The notes under the pieces were generated by a model. That model saw only the letters and a list, made by a program, of their open reading frames with translations, ran no database searches and was not told the DNA's origin. The translations under genes and the position numbers were made by a program. Below, in pieces: positions 11,655-23,282 of a DNA stretch of 64,000 nt (the first letter of the stretch is position 1; each line of letters begins with the position of its first letter). Source of the stretch: Gymnopus androsaceus JB14 (Eukaryota; Basidiomycota; Agaricomycetes; Agaricales; Omphalotaceae); assembly GCA_009733575.1 (NCBI GenBank), contig ML769525.1, forward strand, positions 108,874 to 172,873, given 5' to 3'.

Positions 11655-12031
11655 TTATCCGCAAACCTACATGAAGCAATTAATACCCCGTCCGTGAAAA
11701 ATTTAACAGCGTACTTACTCCATCATCCCCAGAGCAGGTGAGGCCAGAGCAGCAACTGTCCGTCGGGATAGCGATACTGCATTGCCATCCAGCTTGACCA
11801 CAAACCCCGGGAGTGGGCATGCAGTTCTGCGAAAGGAGAAAGAAACATGATTTCAAAAAATAAGTCAGTTTTGGATTGAGATAGACGTACGCCAAGAGGG
11901 GATCCGACTGTGCATGATAAACCGTCACAGCAGCCTCCAGCGGAGTCGCTGCAAGGCTGGAAAATGCCAGTGCATGCTGAAGCGACAGCAGTGATCGAGG
12001 CCAAAGCGAGAAATTTGGTAATGAACTGCAT
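11655..12031 (-). CDS. Secreted double knottin-like peptide, copy 2 (12 cysteines)
   Basis: About 86 residues. ATG at 12031 starts a signal peptide MQFITKFLALASITAVASA. The mature part follows at once: CTGIFQPC, CCDGLSC, then an intron, NCMPTPGVCGQAGWQC, TDSCCSGLTC, a second intron, and a last exon coding only VCG before TAA at 11655-11657. Cysteine spacing is C-x6-C-x6-CC-x4-C-x8-C followed by C-x6-C-x8-CC-x4-C-x6-C. Each half therefore has the six-cysteine order with an adjacent CC pair that is usual in inhibitor-cystine-knot (knottin) folds. Compared with copy 3 it lacks a short LLTQRQ-like segment after the signal peptide. I know no characterised family member; roles in interaction with other organisms or in fruiting are open. 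Disulfide pairing is inferred, not seen. Confidence 0.8.
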
Positions 12032-12072
12032 GTTGGCGATGTTGGAGAAATCCTCAGCAAAGTGGGGCACTC

Positions 12073-12078
12073 TTTATA
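12073..12078 (-). promoter_or_regulatory. TATA box of peptide copy 2
   Basis: TATAAA on the minus strand 42 bp upstream of the ATG, in context GGTATAAAGAGTG, identical in copy 3. The distance implies a very short 5' leader. Confidence 0.6.
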
Positions 12079-13421
12079 CCATTTTCCCAATATATATATT
12101 ACTCCATACGGTGAAATGCAAAAGCAAGCAGGTTCTGACAAGATGGGTTGTACGTGCGGTGCAGCTAAGGATTGGTTGAATTGTGTCGACGTTTGGAAGG
12201 GGAATTGGATACAGTAACTCCTGACTTTGAAGATCTCATCAAAATGAACAGGGCTTTCGTCCAGACTCCAGACTCCATCTGGTTAGAATTACAGCCGTCG
12301 CTGCTTTATACAGAGAACGTTCCCGACAACACGCGCCGCGTGAGGATTGATATAATCTAGGCACAAATGGAAAGAGTCCCGGATTGAGACAGGACAGGCA
12401 GGCACAACTAGCGCTTACTGATCCCTTCAAGTCCATCGAACTCTTTAGAATTAGCCAAGGTGGACTTTCCTCTAAGTTCCCGGTGAAAGTAAGGAAGTGA
12501 TACTGAAAGAATAGAAAGGTGGCCAATCAATTCCAGCCTCAGGTAAAGCGGAAATGCGGGAATGCTGGTCGGGTATCATGACCCAGTCCTCTTTCCTTTC
12601 TATTGAAGGTCGCTTCATGTTACGATAATAAGGGAGTGGCGAATCGAACATGTCCCATTCGTAGATCGATGTATTGGTTGATAGCGCTATGTTGAAATTT
12701 TCATTTAAAACTGGCAGATGTACAATAGAGAAATAACGAGCACTTTTGTGGTTCCAAATGCGGCCTGAAAACCCCATGGAGATGATATGTAATGCTGTTT
12801 CAAATTATGAGAGAAGATAATAAACGTATAATACACCGTATAATTTACACACCCGTAGAGCTCGCCCTAGGTGCACGTGAACAAATTAGACTTTTCATGG
12901 ACGGAACTGTGGGGGCGGATTGCTCTAAAGGATCTCAACGTGTAGGTGTAGAATCTTCTATTAGAGTCATGGATATGCTCGAGGGACGCGACACCAATTT
13001 TCCATCATTGACTATCAAGGTCATGGTCGCTAGGAATGAGATAGTGCAGGTATTGTTGAGTGAATTCGAGTCGGATTGGCTCTTCTAGGAGTCCAATTGG
13101 GGTATAGGACAGGAATTGGCGCGGTTCGGTGGGAGTTAGCGAGCCTAGAGATTAGGTTGAAATATCCTGGAAGATAAAACTTTCAAAAGCGAGTCGAAAG
13201 TATTAAGAACAATCGAGGATCTAACATTGCGCAACTAGTAGCCGTTCAAAAAAACCGAACATTCGAATGCGGTCTGAGATATATCAGGAGAGGATTTAAA
13301 AGATTATACGAATTGCTTCTCATGAACTGAATCGCGCCGGTACTCAGAAACACGTATATTGAGATTACAAGACTTTAAAACTAGCAGTGAGCCTGCAGTA
13401 TTGGTAAATTTCACGATGAAT

Positions 13422-13819
13422 TTATCCGCAAACCTACATTAAGCAATTAATACCCCGTCCGTGAAAAATTTAACAGCGTACTTACTCCATCATCTCCAGA
13501 GCAGGTGAGGCCAGAGCAGCAACTGTCCGTCGAGATAGCGATACTGCATTGCCATCCAGCTTGACCACAAACCCCGGGAGTGGGCATGCAGTTCTGCGAA
13601 AGGAGAAAGAAACATGATTTCAAAAAATAAGTCAGTTTTGGATTGAGATAGACGTACGCCAAGAGGGGATCCGACTGTGCATGATAAACCGTCACAGCAG
13701 CCTCCAGCGGAGTCACTGCAAGGTTGGAAAATGCCAATGCATTGACGCTGGGTGAGAAGAGATGCTGAAGCGACGGCAGTGATCGAAGCCAAAGCGAGGA
13801 ACTTGGTAATGAGCTGCAT
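13422..13819 (-). CDS. Secreted double knottin-like peptide, copy 3 (12 cysteines)
   Basis: ATG at 13819; signal peptide MQLITKFLALASITAVASA, then SLLTQRQ, a possible short propeptide ending at a basic residue, then CIGIFQPC, CCDGLSC | intron | NCMPTPGVCGQAGWQC, TDSCCSGLTC | intron | VCG, TAA at 13422-13424. The mature sequence is almost identical to copy 2; among the changes is STD for PTD before the second CC pair. Two introns split the gene at the junction between the two six-cysteine modules and just before the last cysteine. It sits in unit B of the tandem duplication. Secretion is well supported by the leader; function is unknown. Confidence 0.8.
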
Positions 13820-13858
13820 GTTGGCGATAATGGAGGAATCCTGCAAAGTGGGACACTC

Positions 13859-13864
13859 TTTATA
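13859..13864 (-). promoter_or_regulatory. TATA box of peptide copy 3
   Basis: TATAAA on the minus strand 40 bp upstream of the ATG, in the same GGTATAAAGAGTG context as copy 2. Confidence 0.6.
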
Positions 13865-15102
13865 CCATTTACCAATACATATATTACTCCATACGGTGAA
13901 ATGCAAAGGCAAGCAATTCCGAATTGAAGACGGGTTGTGCGCGCGATGCAGTGAAGGGCTGGTTGAATAGTGTCGACGTTTGAAAAGAGAACTGAATACA
14001 ATGCGCACAGGCTAGTACATATCCTGATAGAACTGCCTAATGGAAGCTGCTCAGATGCGTACCGCCAGGGGTAATAGCTCCATAAATTTCGGCAACTCCT
14101 GACTTTGAAGGTTGAACAGTGAATAGCAGGACTGTAAGATCGTCTTCGTGCAGACTCCAGACTCCATCTGCAGCCCTCGCAGCTTTGCAGAGAGGACGTT
14201 CCTGTAACACGCGCGGCGTGAGGATTGATGTAATCTAGGCACAAATGGAAAGAGTCCCGGATTGAGACAGGACATGGCAGAGCACAACTAGCACTTGATC
14301 CCTTCAAGTCCCTCGAACATTTTAGAAACAGCCAAGGCGGACTTTCTTCCAAGTTCCCGGTAAAAGTAAGAATGATATAGAGTAGAAATGTAGCCAGTCA
14401 ATTCCAGGTAATGCGGAAATGCGGGAATGCGGGTCTGGTACCTATCACGACTCAGTCTTCTTTTTCTTTCTATTGAAGGTCGCTTCATGTGAGCAGTTAC
14501 GATAGTAAGGGAGTGGCAAAACGAACGTGTCCTATGCGTGGATCGATGTACTGGTTAATAGCGCTATGTTGAAGATTTCCAGAAACTGGCGTATGTACAA
14601 TGGAGAAATAACGAGCACTTTGGTGGTTTCAAATACGGCCTAAAATACCCCATGGAGATGACAGTCAAATTAGGTGAGAAGATAAATTCACACACCCGTA
14701 GAACCGCCGATTTTCCATCATCGACATTATCATACTAATAGTCGCCGGGAGTGGATAGTGATCTTCAGTGTGCAAGCAGGAGTTGATCCGCAGGAATGTA
14801 GGACAGGAATCAGGCGCACATTTCCTGTGCTTTCTGGTGAATCTCGTTGATAGGATTTCCAGCACGTATTTTTCCATGGAGAGCTGCAAGGTAGCGAGTC
14901 TAGATATTAGGTTGAAAAACATTAAGTTTCCTGGGGAAAAACTTTCAAAAGCGAGTCAACAAAAGTGAACAAAGTATAAAGGAATTGCCGTGCCTGCCGG
15001 TATGTCAGTATCAGTCAAATTGACGTCACTATATCCTTCCTCGCAACTTACGTGACAGTATCCATTCCCGCGTTCCCTTCACACATTGACGCCGTTCTCT
15101 AA

Positions 15103-16091
15103 ATGTCTACCTCTAAATTGACCGACTTCAAGGTCCTTGTATTTGACGTCTATGGCACTCTTGCTGTAAGTCGCACCCTCTCAGCAGTGGCTGCAAGAAT
15201 TACAATCTTGTTGTGATCTCTAGGATTGGGAGACAGGAATCTATCAAGGTCTGAAGCCGATGCTATCCAAGTACCGTGCATCCTCAGGCTGGTCGCGCAA
15301 GCAAGCATTGGATGCTTACAGCGCCGTCGAAAGCGACCTCCAAACGAAGTATCCCAATCTACTCTACAGCGATCTTCTCTCGAAAGTGCATGAAGTAATG
15401 GAGGAAAGGCTGAAAGCAGCCTCTGGCGCTCCTGTAGAAACGTCTACTCTCGATGGAAATCCTTCCACAATACCTGATAGCACAGGCGCATCCACCTCGG
15501 ATCATTCGGTACCAGCACCTCTTGCTGATGATCATGTAAAGTTCGGGCAGTCCATACAGGACTGGCCAATCTTCCCCGATAGCTCTGCAGCTCTACATGC
15601 ACTTTCGAAACACTACAAGCTTGTAGTACTGTCCAATGTTGACCGCGTATCTTTTGCCCACACCCTAGCCAAATTATCCGAAGGCAGGTCAACCGACTTG
15701 TCTAAGTCTGCAGAGGCTTATTCACCTCCCGAATCTGATTCCGAATACTGGTTTCCTCAGCAGTGTAACCCGGCCTCGAAATCTCCATTCACGCTGATCC
15801 TGACAGCGCAAGATGTGCAAAGCTACAAGCCGTCGTTGCATGGGTTTGAAGTCACTCTCGATGTCATTCATCAGAATCCATCTTTGCATTGTGCACCAAA
15901 GAGTCAGGTTCTGTGGGTTGCCCAAAGTCTGTTGCACGACATTGAGCCAGTTGGTCAACTTGGGAGTTGCCAGCGTTTTCATTGATCGTAAAGGGGCAAG
16001 TATGGGTTCTACTGGAGGTCCTGAGCCTCCCTATGCTTGGAAATTTGAAACGTTGGGAGAGATGGCTGAAGCTGTGGTGAAGGAGCTGTGA
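15103..16091 (+). CDS. Haloacid dehalogenase type II-like hydrolase, one-base frame break near 15952
   Basis: HAD-superfamily hydrolase of the haloacid dehalogenase type II group. ATG at 15103; exon 1 (to 15165) ends in the nucleophile motif VFDVYGTLA, and exon 2 (from 15224) continues DWETGIYQGL. The cap region follows, then WPIFPDSSAALHAL, LVVLSNVDRVSF (motif II), LTAQDVQSYKPS (motif III Lys) and VAQSLLHDIEP. At about 15951-15955 the frame must shift by one base: the conserved LGVASVFIDRKG (motif IV region) and the C-terminus YAWKFETLGEMAEAVVKEL lie in the next frame, ending TGA at 16089-16091. Removing one G from GTTGGTC would restore the usual spacing, and no intron fits. Without it the protein would stop 12 codons later. 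Probably a sequence error in a working gene; a recent pseudogene is possible. Confidence 0.8.
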
Positions 16092-16283
16092 TCTGCTGGA
16101 TTTCTACTATCTGTACCGGTAATTTAATCTATATGATGATCGTTATTGGCTACTGTACATCAGTCTACAGAACAGTCACAAATTTAGTATTTAGTCGGTG
16201 CATTTCACAAACTTTGTACTTGGTCATTGCTTTCTGAGGTGGCCAGGAGCAGGAGGTGATGGATCGAGCTGGGTTGACAAATC

Positions 16284-16306
16284 CTCTGTTGGCTTCGCCA
16301 ACAGAG
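16284..16306. repeat. Perfect hairpin, 10-bp arms, TTC loop
   Basis: CTCTGTTGGC, loop TTC, GCCAACAGAG. It lies about 190 bp past the stop of the HAD gene, so it could form in that gene's 3' transcript region. Confidence 0.6.
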
Positions 16307-16964
16307 TTCTGGAATTACCGAAATCGCGATAAATATCCCTACTTCTGGTGGATGACTCGTACGATTCCTCATATGCACATCGTCATGTTTTTATGACAGT
16401 GCCAATCAGTGAGTGACTTGCTTCAATAAAAATGTACTGGGAAATATTCAGCGGAACATTAACACATCCGATATCCGTTCTGCATAAACTCATCATTCTA
16501 CATTGGGGCAACTTCTCTTCTCAATATCGGAGGCACTAGTACTCGGGAACTGATTCGTGTTCTCCTGCCTGAAAATTCAAAAGGCAAACTGCTCGACAGA
16601 AACGGGGATGTCTAGAACGACTCTGCGCGTCTATGAATGCTTTTAGATTTGCTGTAATTTGCTTACACTATTTTATTTAGAACCCGGCTGTGTACCAACC
16701 AACATGTGTGGAATCATATAAGAGAAGAAGAAACTGTAAGTTCATAGGGCGGGTCTGTTTTTGAGGGTAAATGATCAAAGATAAGTACTAAGTATGAGGT
16801 AAGGTAGAAAGGAAGGAAACAGATGCACGACGAGGTCCCGACGGTCATGCGATCCTGTTTCAAGCCCGAAGACCATGCAGCGAACATCGCTCGAACAAGG
16901 TCTATTTTAGATTGACCTACTCACCTTGCCAATGCCTGCACCGACACCACAAGGACCAACAACG

Positions 16965-16991
16965 ACCTTGTTCTCTAATAGAGAACAAGGT
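16965..16991. repeat. Perfect hairpin, 12-bp arms, AAT loop
   Basis: ACCTTGTTCTCT, loop AAT, AGAGAACAAGGT. It lies in a region with no recognised gene. Confidence 0.6.
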
Positions 16992-17666
16992 TGGGGAGCG
17001 GGACCTCGCATCGATATCATGCCTGCAGATCCTGATGGTGTTCAGGATACAGTAGTTTCCGTGACGGTCGTCGCGCCGCTCCGCTGTGCAGAACATGTAG
17101 AGTGCAACAACGTGGCACTCCGGCACCAAGCCGACACCCACAAGCTCCCATTTTTCGACGCAAACTGTCAACACTTATACTTATACGACAACAGAACGCT
17201 GATTGATCTCAAGCTCAGAGACCACGAATTTATCGCCCTTTTTCGCTTACAATTTCTTTCTCTCGCATGATCTTGTTGTATGGCCTAGGCCTCCCCGTAT
17301 ACGAATTTCGCATTTGTACATTTTTGGGAATGGGCTGAGGGCGATTACACAGCCCAAAAAACCAAATACCCTCTTTGAAAGAAGCCTCCGACAACACCAA
17401 TGTTATCAGCGCCTCGAAACGACTCCTGGCTCTGTTTTTGGTCAATTCAATACGACCTTTCTGGGCATGTTGACTCACTTGATTAGGTCAATCACTTTCA
17501 ACCAATTGTACATCTTTACTCCATACGCCGTCCTCGAGGTTACCAAACTGATACAGTGATAGGAACACTTAGATCTGTGCGCGAAAGCAGGGCTCCGATC
17601 GGTGATAAAAAGTTTAACGATGCCTTCGTTTCCAATATGTCCTGCTTCGCTCGCTAATCACGTCAA

Positions 17667-19868
17667 TTGTCGATGGAACTTGAAAAGGCGGGCTGCCTCT
17701 CTCGATTTTGCTTGAAAATCTCCTCTTTAATGCGTCCCACAGCTTCATATGACGATAGGAGTACCGCGGAGCGGTATGCATTTTATGAACGTCGCATTAG
17801 AGGGCTCTCAACTGCTATATGGCGGACCCAGATTCAACCACTTCCTCTGGGGATTCCTCCCAAAGAGGGTCGCGGTCTACGAGCCTACAAGGGGCTCGCC
17901 ACACTTTTGACTACGAATTCCACCGAGGGAGGGGCTGTCACTGTTACTGGTGCACCCAGAATTGACTCCTCCTCATCCTCCCTACACCTAACGATCATAT
18001 CCCCTCGTTTCCTCAGTACCGTTCAAGGCTCCTCCTCCTCACAGTCCCATCCCCGTAGAATACAACTCATAGGAAAGCCGTCAATATCCGTGGAGAAGAT
18101 TTCGATTGATGACGGTGATTCGAGTATAATGCAGGACCTCCCCGAACTTGCTCAGTATGGATCTTTCTATGACATTCTCCCGCTTTTCTGATCATTTTTC
18201 CAGATACGGTCCCGCGTCTGTCGATCTTGTGAAGCACACTGTGGACGTCGTCCAAAGTCTAGTTGTCATGTCACGGTCCAACCCTTTCAGCGCAGAAAGT
18301 CTAGCGGTGTGTCGCTTTATCCTGAGCCGTTGTTTCGTAGAGGTCAGAGCCCGGCTTGACGCAGCTCGGTCTCTTCTTGACTTCCACGGTTCTATGACCC
18401 TTGTCAGGGTGTTAAGGGGCTGGTCACCTCGGCCTGAAGACGCGTCGATGTATCGCGGTGCTTGGGAGATAGTTCGAGATCCATACCTCGCATATGAATT
18501 ACAACAACAGCGTATTCCAACGCGTGAACACTCTGGAGAAACTCATTTCCACTTTGGCGTCGATACAGCTTCTTCCTGGATGAAAACTCTGTGCAAGAGT
18601 ATCGAAAACTTGCAGGATTCCATTGGCAGATATGCCTCGAACGACCCCTCAGGACCACATCTTACGATGATGGCCAAAAGTATGAGAATCCTGGCTCACC
18701 TATTGAACACTTCCCCCATCCGGAAGATTTTTGATTCGCGCTCTCTCCAGTCGCAACTGGAGCTTCTGCGTAAGAGGAGATCTCATTATTCAGCCCGTAG
18801 AGAGCCCACCAGCCCCAATTTGAACATCATAGGTGAGACTTCATGAATGCTACTTGGACATTACAATAAGCTAACATGATTTTCATAGAAGATGAACGTA
18901 AAGCCGGTGAAACGGCTGGTCATCACATTCTGAGATATCTATACTCAGTGGTTTCCTGGTATAATGCGGCCTCCGTAGATCTCCCCAATATCATGATGCG
19001 CTTGGCCAACAGTCCTCCGGTACTTTACATGGTGAAAGTTCCGTTGGTACGTCCACAAGGAACCTCGAAATGCACTCACCGGTCTTCACTGCCAGGGATG
19101 AACTCAACAAATTCCTCACCGCAGGAGACATCGAACACGCCTATACGAAGGAAGAGCTACAGAGTTTCAATGCTGCACTGGATAGCCTGTTCCCGAAAGG
19201 TCCAATTGTGGCTTATTCATCCCCAGCACACCCGGCTGAGCATCCTTTCGAGGATTTTTCCGGTGGTGTGCATGGGTTTTCGGTCTCGCTAGCCATCATC
19301 AATGGAGATTCGTCTTCCAGCTCTCCCGATCCTGCTTCTCCGCATTGGCTTCCGATTAATGTGCGATCTCGCAACTCCAGAACGATGTATCCTCCAGCCC
19401 AGGCGAGTCATATCTCGTCTGAATATCTCGTCAAGCCCTGCGACAGAGACATCACTAGCTCGTCGAAGCGATGTTGTTATTGCTGCAGTCTTTTGGAAGA
19501 GATTCTAGTCCTCCCCTCCAGAACGAGCTCGTTCCAGCTCAGACAGCTTGTTGGAACTGACGGCGCCCTTCAAGGACCATTACGGTGTCGTTGTTCCTTG
19601 GACTCCACCTCCTCTTGGGTATGGACTTGGTCTCAGGACGTTGGTACTCTTGGAACGTGAATTAAAGGCTCTACTCTTGGGAGGCATTCTGAAAAGGCTG
19701 GACCATGTATTTTCGGCTACAAATGAGGCTAGGGCACATTTTGAAGACGAAATGCTTACCTCGTACCATCTCCCGCGTCGTCCGTCCATGCTGTCAACGG
19801 TCTCTGAAGTCTCAGAAAGCAGTTTTCGCAGTCCAAGTCGCCATGGACAGAACAGAACTCGTTCTTAG
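17667..19868 (+). CDS. Uncharacterised multi-exon protein
   Basis: A gene is supported by long consecutive open segments joined by plausible short introns, but I do not recognise the family. The first exon could start at 17667 or at the later Met of MRPTASYDDRSTAERYAFY (17730). It contains LGIPPKEGRGLRAYKGLATL. A 50-nt intron (from about 18154, ending TTTTTCCAG) leads to YGPASVDLVKHTVDVVQ and an alpha-helical region with DARSLLDFHGSMTLVRVL and AWEIVRDPYLAYELQQQR. Further introns near 18832 and 19051 join EDERKAGETAGHHILRYLY and ELQSFNAALDSLFPKG. After about 19290 the likely coding frame changes more than once before ending LLELTAPFKDHYGVV... LKRLDHVFSATNEARAHFEDE. The exact exons there are unresolved and single-base errors are possible. 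No signal peptide or clear membrane segment. Confidence 0.55.
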
Positions 19869-21993
19869 TATCAGTGACCGCCCGCGTCTCGTCCTCCCAA
19901 ATTACATGACAATACTATACTATATTTCCGTGTCGGTTATGTATAGAGTTTCTCGCTTACGCTCCCTGTATCACTGTCTTTCTTCCTATGTATGATCCTC
20001 ATCGCTTAATTGCTGTAGCTATACATGCCTTGTCTTCTTCAGCTACTATGGACTTCTTTGTATACACTTTCGATTCTCTTCTGAACTCTCTTCTCGTTAC
20101 TTGGTGTATCTCTACTGGATCTATTCTCGCGTTTAGACATGACTTTATGTATGTACATGTGTATAATCACTGTTAACGAGATTTTTTAATCAAATCGACA
20201 GAATAATGGTTCTGATGAGATTTTACGAGTTCTTTCCCTGTCTAACAGATCCCTGCAGGATCTTTGCAGAATCTCCGTACTCGCTAAAGCTTGTCAGATG
20301 TAGCTGCCGAAAACATACAAAAAGTGCCGTCTGTGCAAATGTCTGGCTGAAGTCAAGTCGATATGCTGGATACCGAGCATGATTCTTTGAAGCATATGTA
20401 TCCTGGAAGCTCCAGAAAACCGCCGAAACCGACCTTGATGTTCAAACTACCGCCTTTGATACTCGCTTCCAGAGTGTTTGATTTTTTTTTTTTGCAGAAC
20501 ATGACTCGAATACTTCATGTCGATGTCGAATGATGGTTCCCGGGAGAACATCACCAGTTTTGAGTCATCGCATGAGCCATGCTTCCTTCTGCTGATTCCA
20601 TCTTAGTTTTCACATCGAATTCTATCATATTGGGAATTTAATAGGAAAACGATCGATGAACAAGGTCCTGATTCACGTACAAATTGAAACTTCTCAGATA
20701 GATGATGTTCAGGATCTTGAGGTTGGACCCACAGAGACCCACATGCTCACCGAAGGCGTCACGGTATGAGTCTTGCCAGGCCAGTCAACTTATCTGAAGC
20801 TTCCTAAGTTCCTTGAAGATGACAGGATAAGAACAAGAATGGAATGGCAGAAAAAAATGTTTTGTCGAGGATGAATCCCCGAGTGAACGTTTCACCAATC
20901 TTTGAAGTAACTATTCATTCAACAAACGGTGAGAGGCGGTGACGCCAGCGCCACCATCGATGGGACCACTTTTTCTTTTCCGTCTAAGTATTTGTAGCCA
21001 ATAGTATAGGGAGGAGGGATCAGCGGAAATTTAAACAAACACGACTTGGAATGAATCCAATCGTTTCAGTGCGTGCGACAAGATCCAGTTCGAGAACAAG
21101 GTCTCCAAGAGCGAAAAAAAACAGCTTTCAGTCCATACTCGGTCGGAATCTCGCATGCTGCGCCAAGTTATTCTGCACAGCGTACAAAGGCAGAGAGAGA
21201 GAGAGAAAAGAGACAGGCTCGACACCCGCTGAATGAATGAATGAATGGAATGATCCACATTACTATGAACGGATGTGACGGGTTTCGAGTGTTTTGCCCA
21301 TCTTCGTCGTACTCGGATATAGACTCCACAGCACGTACAGAACGCGACGCCATGCATTGTGAGCTTTTGCCCATTTTCGATCCTCGGAAGGAACTCGGAG
21401 CGTTCGAGCTCGTAGCATAGCATGCGCAACTCGGAGGATAGGTTGTTTTGACCAAATCGAGAAAAGAGAGCAAATTTCTGACCGGAACCAACGACTCGTA
21501 GAAACGATTGACAAAGTTTGGTAATTGATGAGAGTCGAGCGGACTAAGATGAGTAGACTCCTGAGGCGGTAAAGACTCGATTGATGTCGATGATGAACTA
21601 TAGGGGTGTCCTAGTGCAGGCTTGTATCACAGACTAAGAAAGATAAGCTGAAAAGATGAAGAAGGCACAAATGCATAAAATAGATCTCGGAGGGCTCCGA
21701 AAACTTTGCCCTCAGCATCAAGTCTCTCTATTCTGTAGCTGGAGTAGTGGGCTCGAATAAGTAGCTGTAAGAATTAGTCACTACCGAGATAGCCGGCGAG
21801 TCCCATCTAGCTTCATCGAACAAACGAATGAAGAACGACTAGTTGGTTATTTCGCCGACATAATACCAGCTGGCCATACACATCAACGCCGCGCGGAGAT
21901 CCCTGAACCTCCTCGACCGAGCTACCCGATTTCCGAACCATACCGAACACGCCAGCATATGCATAGCCAGCGTGCAGCAGGATGCCAGCAAAA
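19869..21993. other. Long intergenic stretch, no gene seen
   Basis: About 2.1 kb without recognisable coding sequence. It has a T14-like tract near 20482, an (AG)n run near 21194-21212 and a (GAAT)n run near 21230-21247. Minus-strand open frames near 21031-21514 have no motif and low-complexity Ser/Leu content; I leave them out. The left part probably holds the 3' end of the preceding transcript. Confidence 0.45.
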
Positions 21994-23149
21994 TCATATG
22001 GCAGGCTCCTTTCCTGGCTTTGGATATATCCTCTCTTTAATCTGCCATGGAGTGTTCATGTACATTCGCTTCTCGAAGACATAATATTCCGTGAGCTGGC
22101 GTTTTTGAGCAGGTATCCGTTGCCCTTTTTTCGAAGCGCCAGGTTCGGGAGTGTGTAGTGCATTTCCACGAGAGTCATAGATCTCAAGGCTCTAGAAGGA
22201 ACATGAGTATGGATGGCAACATGAAATATCGGAGACGAGTATACATACCTGTTCAGTCTCGAACCTGACCAGAACGTTGATCATTAGACGGTTTCCGACT
22301 GAAGGCGGCGTCGTGCCTAGATGACCATCCAGACATCGAACGGAGATGATTTTCGATGGTGAAGTCTCGCGATGCAAGGTCCAAAAGTAAGTGTTCGTCT
22401 TGTCTTTCTTCAAAAGCCTCTCCGCTTCTTGATAGTATGGCGGTTGTGTTAGCCTCGAAAGCTCCTCCTTGTCGCGTCTGGTGTAGAGTTAGCAGGCGAA
22501 AAACTCGATAACAGTTCATTACAAACTTTGCCAGGGCTTGTTGCACAGAAATAAAGTTTTCCATTAATATTTTTCGAAGCGGGGCAACCCATGCTGTGTC
22601 TTTGGTTGAAGACAAGCGCCAACCGCGAAAGACAGAAAAGAAGCCAACGGTGAAGACGTCTATCCCAGGAAAACTGTTGGACGTGAACAGACGCGCCATA
22701 CTGGAATTTAACAGTTAAGAAAACATTTGATATATGAATTATAGGAAGTACCTAGAGAGGGATTTTCCCTTGTTCTGGAAATTCAATAGCAATTGCGTGA
22801 ACCGCTCTGGGGTACCAGAGAATTTTGACTTTGACCAAGGCGCGGTACGATATGGAATATCAACATCTGGGACGTCCAGTTAAGCTAATGACGGCTCTAA
22901 AGTTTGAAGCTGCGTACCAAGAGTGTCCATAGGTGAACTCCATATATCAACACCTCTTTGACTACTTAGAAATTCGGCTTCACGAATATATTTTAATTGC
23001 CCTTCTGGGTCATCCGGGAGGGTGGATGGGTCGACCTCAGGTTTGCGCTTGCTCTTCGGAGCGTAGGCTTTGCGAGAAGCCCATCGTTGAGTTGTTACGG
23101 GGCGCGTAAGAATCGTAAGAGGTGCATTCCGGCGAATGCAGGAGAGCAT
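21994..23149 (-). CDS. Mba1/mL45-like (Tim44-like domain) mitochondrial protein
   Basis: Mba1/mL45 proteins dock the mitochondrial ribosome at the inner membrane and help insert newly made proteins. The preferred start at 23149 gives a mitochondrial presequence rich in Arg, Ser and Thr (MLSCIRRNAPLTILTRPVTT, with R, K and A following); an in-frame Met 45 nt upstream would leave only about 90 bp to the divergent neighbour. Then come a basic linker, EGQLKYIREAEFLSSQRGVD, and after introns a Tim44-like domain: YFWTLHRETSPSKIISVRC, a repaired GNRLMINVLVRFETEQ strand, SLEIYDSRGNALH, and LTEYYVFEKRMYMNTPWQIK. It ends KPGKEPAI with TGA at 21994-21996. The VFEKR...PW ending is typical of this group. 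A Tim44-related import factor is the main alternative. Confidence 0.7.
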
Positions 23150-23282
23150 GGAAGCCACGGACAGAAATTTTTGGCGCCCAGGTCCGGCCGGCATTGACTC
23201 GTCATCAGATGCCGGCTCTAGTTCTGCATTTTTTTGTAAGCGCCCTCACCTTTTCCATCTTCTCCCGATCCCAACTACAAAG
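23150..23282. promoter_or_regulatory. Compact divergent promoter between two mitochondrial genes
   Basis: Only 133 bp separate the ATG of the Mba1-like gene (minus) from the ATG of the MIX17 gene (plus). Any promoters and both 5' leaders must lie within this space, so the pair probably shares one bidirectional promoter. No TATA box is visible; a short T-run lies at 23228-23235. Confidence 0.5.

Larger units (their letters stand above)
11511..14980. repeat. Tandem segmental duplication, about 1.8 kb per unit
   Basis: Unit A (about 11511-13240) and unit B (about 13290-14980) run in the same order: a shared start (TTTAAAAGATTATACGAA), a block with GGTACTCAGAAACACG, the peptide gene, a block at 12280-12480 matched at 14140-14345, and a block with GGTCGCTTCATG at 12606 and 14477. 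Small insertions and deletions separate the copies, for example about 100 bp present only in B near 13990-14100 and extra sequence in A near 12870-13060. The duplication carried one complete peptide gene plus about 1.3 kb of upstream DNA that has no recognised gene. Confidence 0.8.
16092..17666. other. Long intergenic stretch with two perfect hairpins
   Basis: No gene family is visible. Open frames near 16926-17560 overlap on both strands and show no motif or codon pattern I would trust. The stretch holds two perfect inverted repeats with three-base loops (16284-16306 and 16965-16991), listed separately. Confidence 0.45.

Noticed and set aside
16926..17559. Overlapping open frames on both strands, possible short protein
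   Set aside because: No family motif; part of the frame is produced by the hairpin at 16965-16991 being read through.
21031..21514. Three overlapping minus-strand open frames
   Set aside because: Low-complexity translation of (AG)n and (GAAT)n tracts with no conserved motif.
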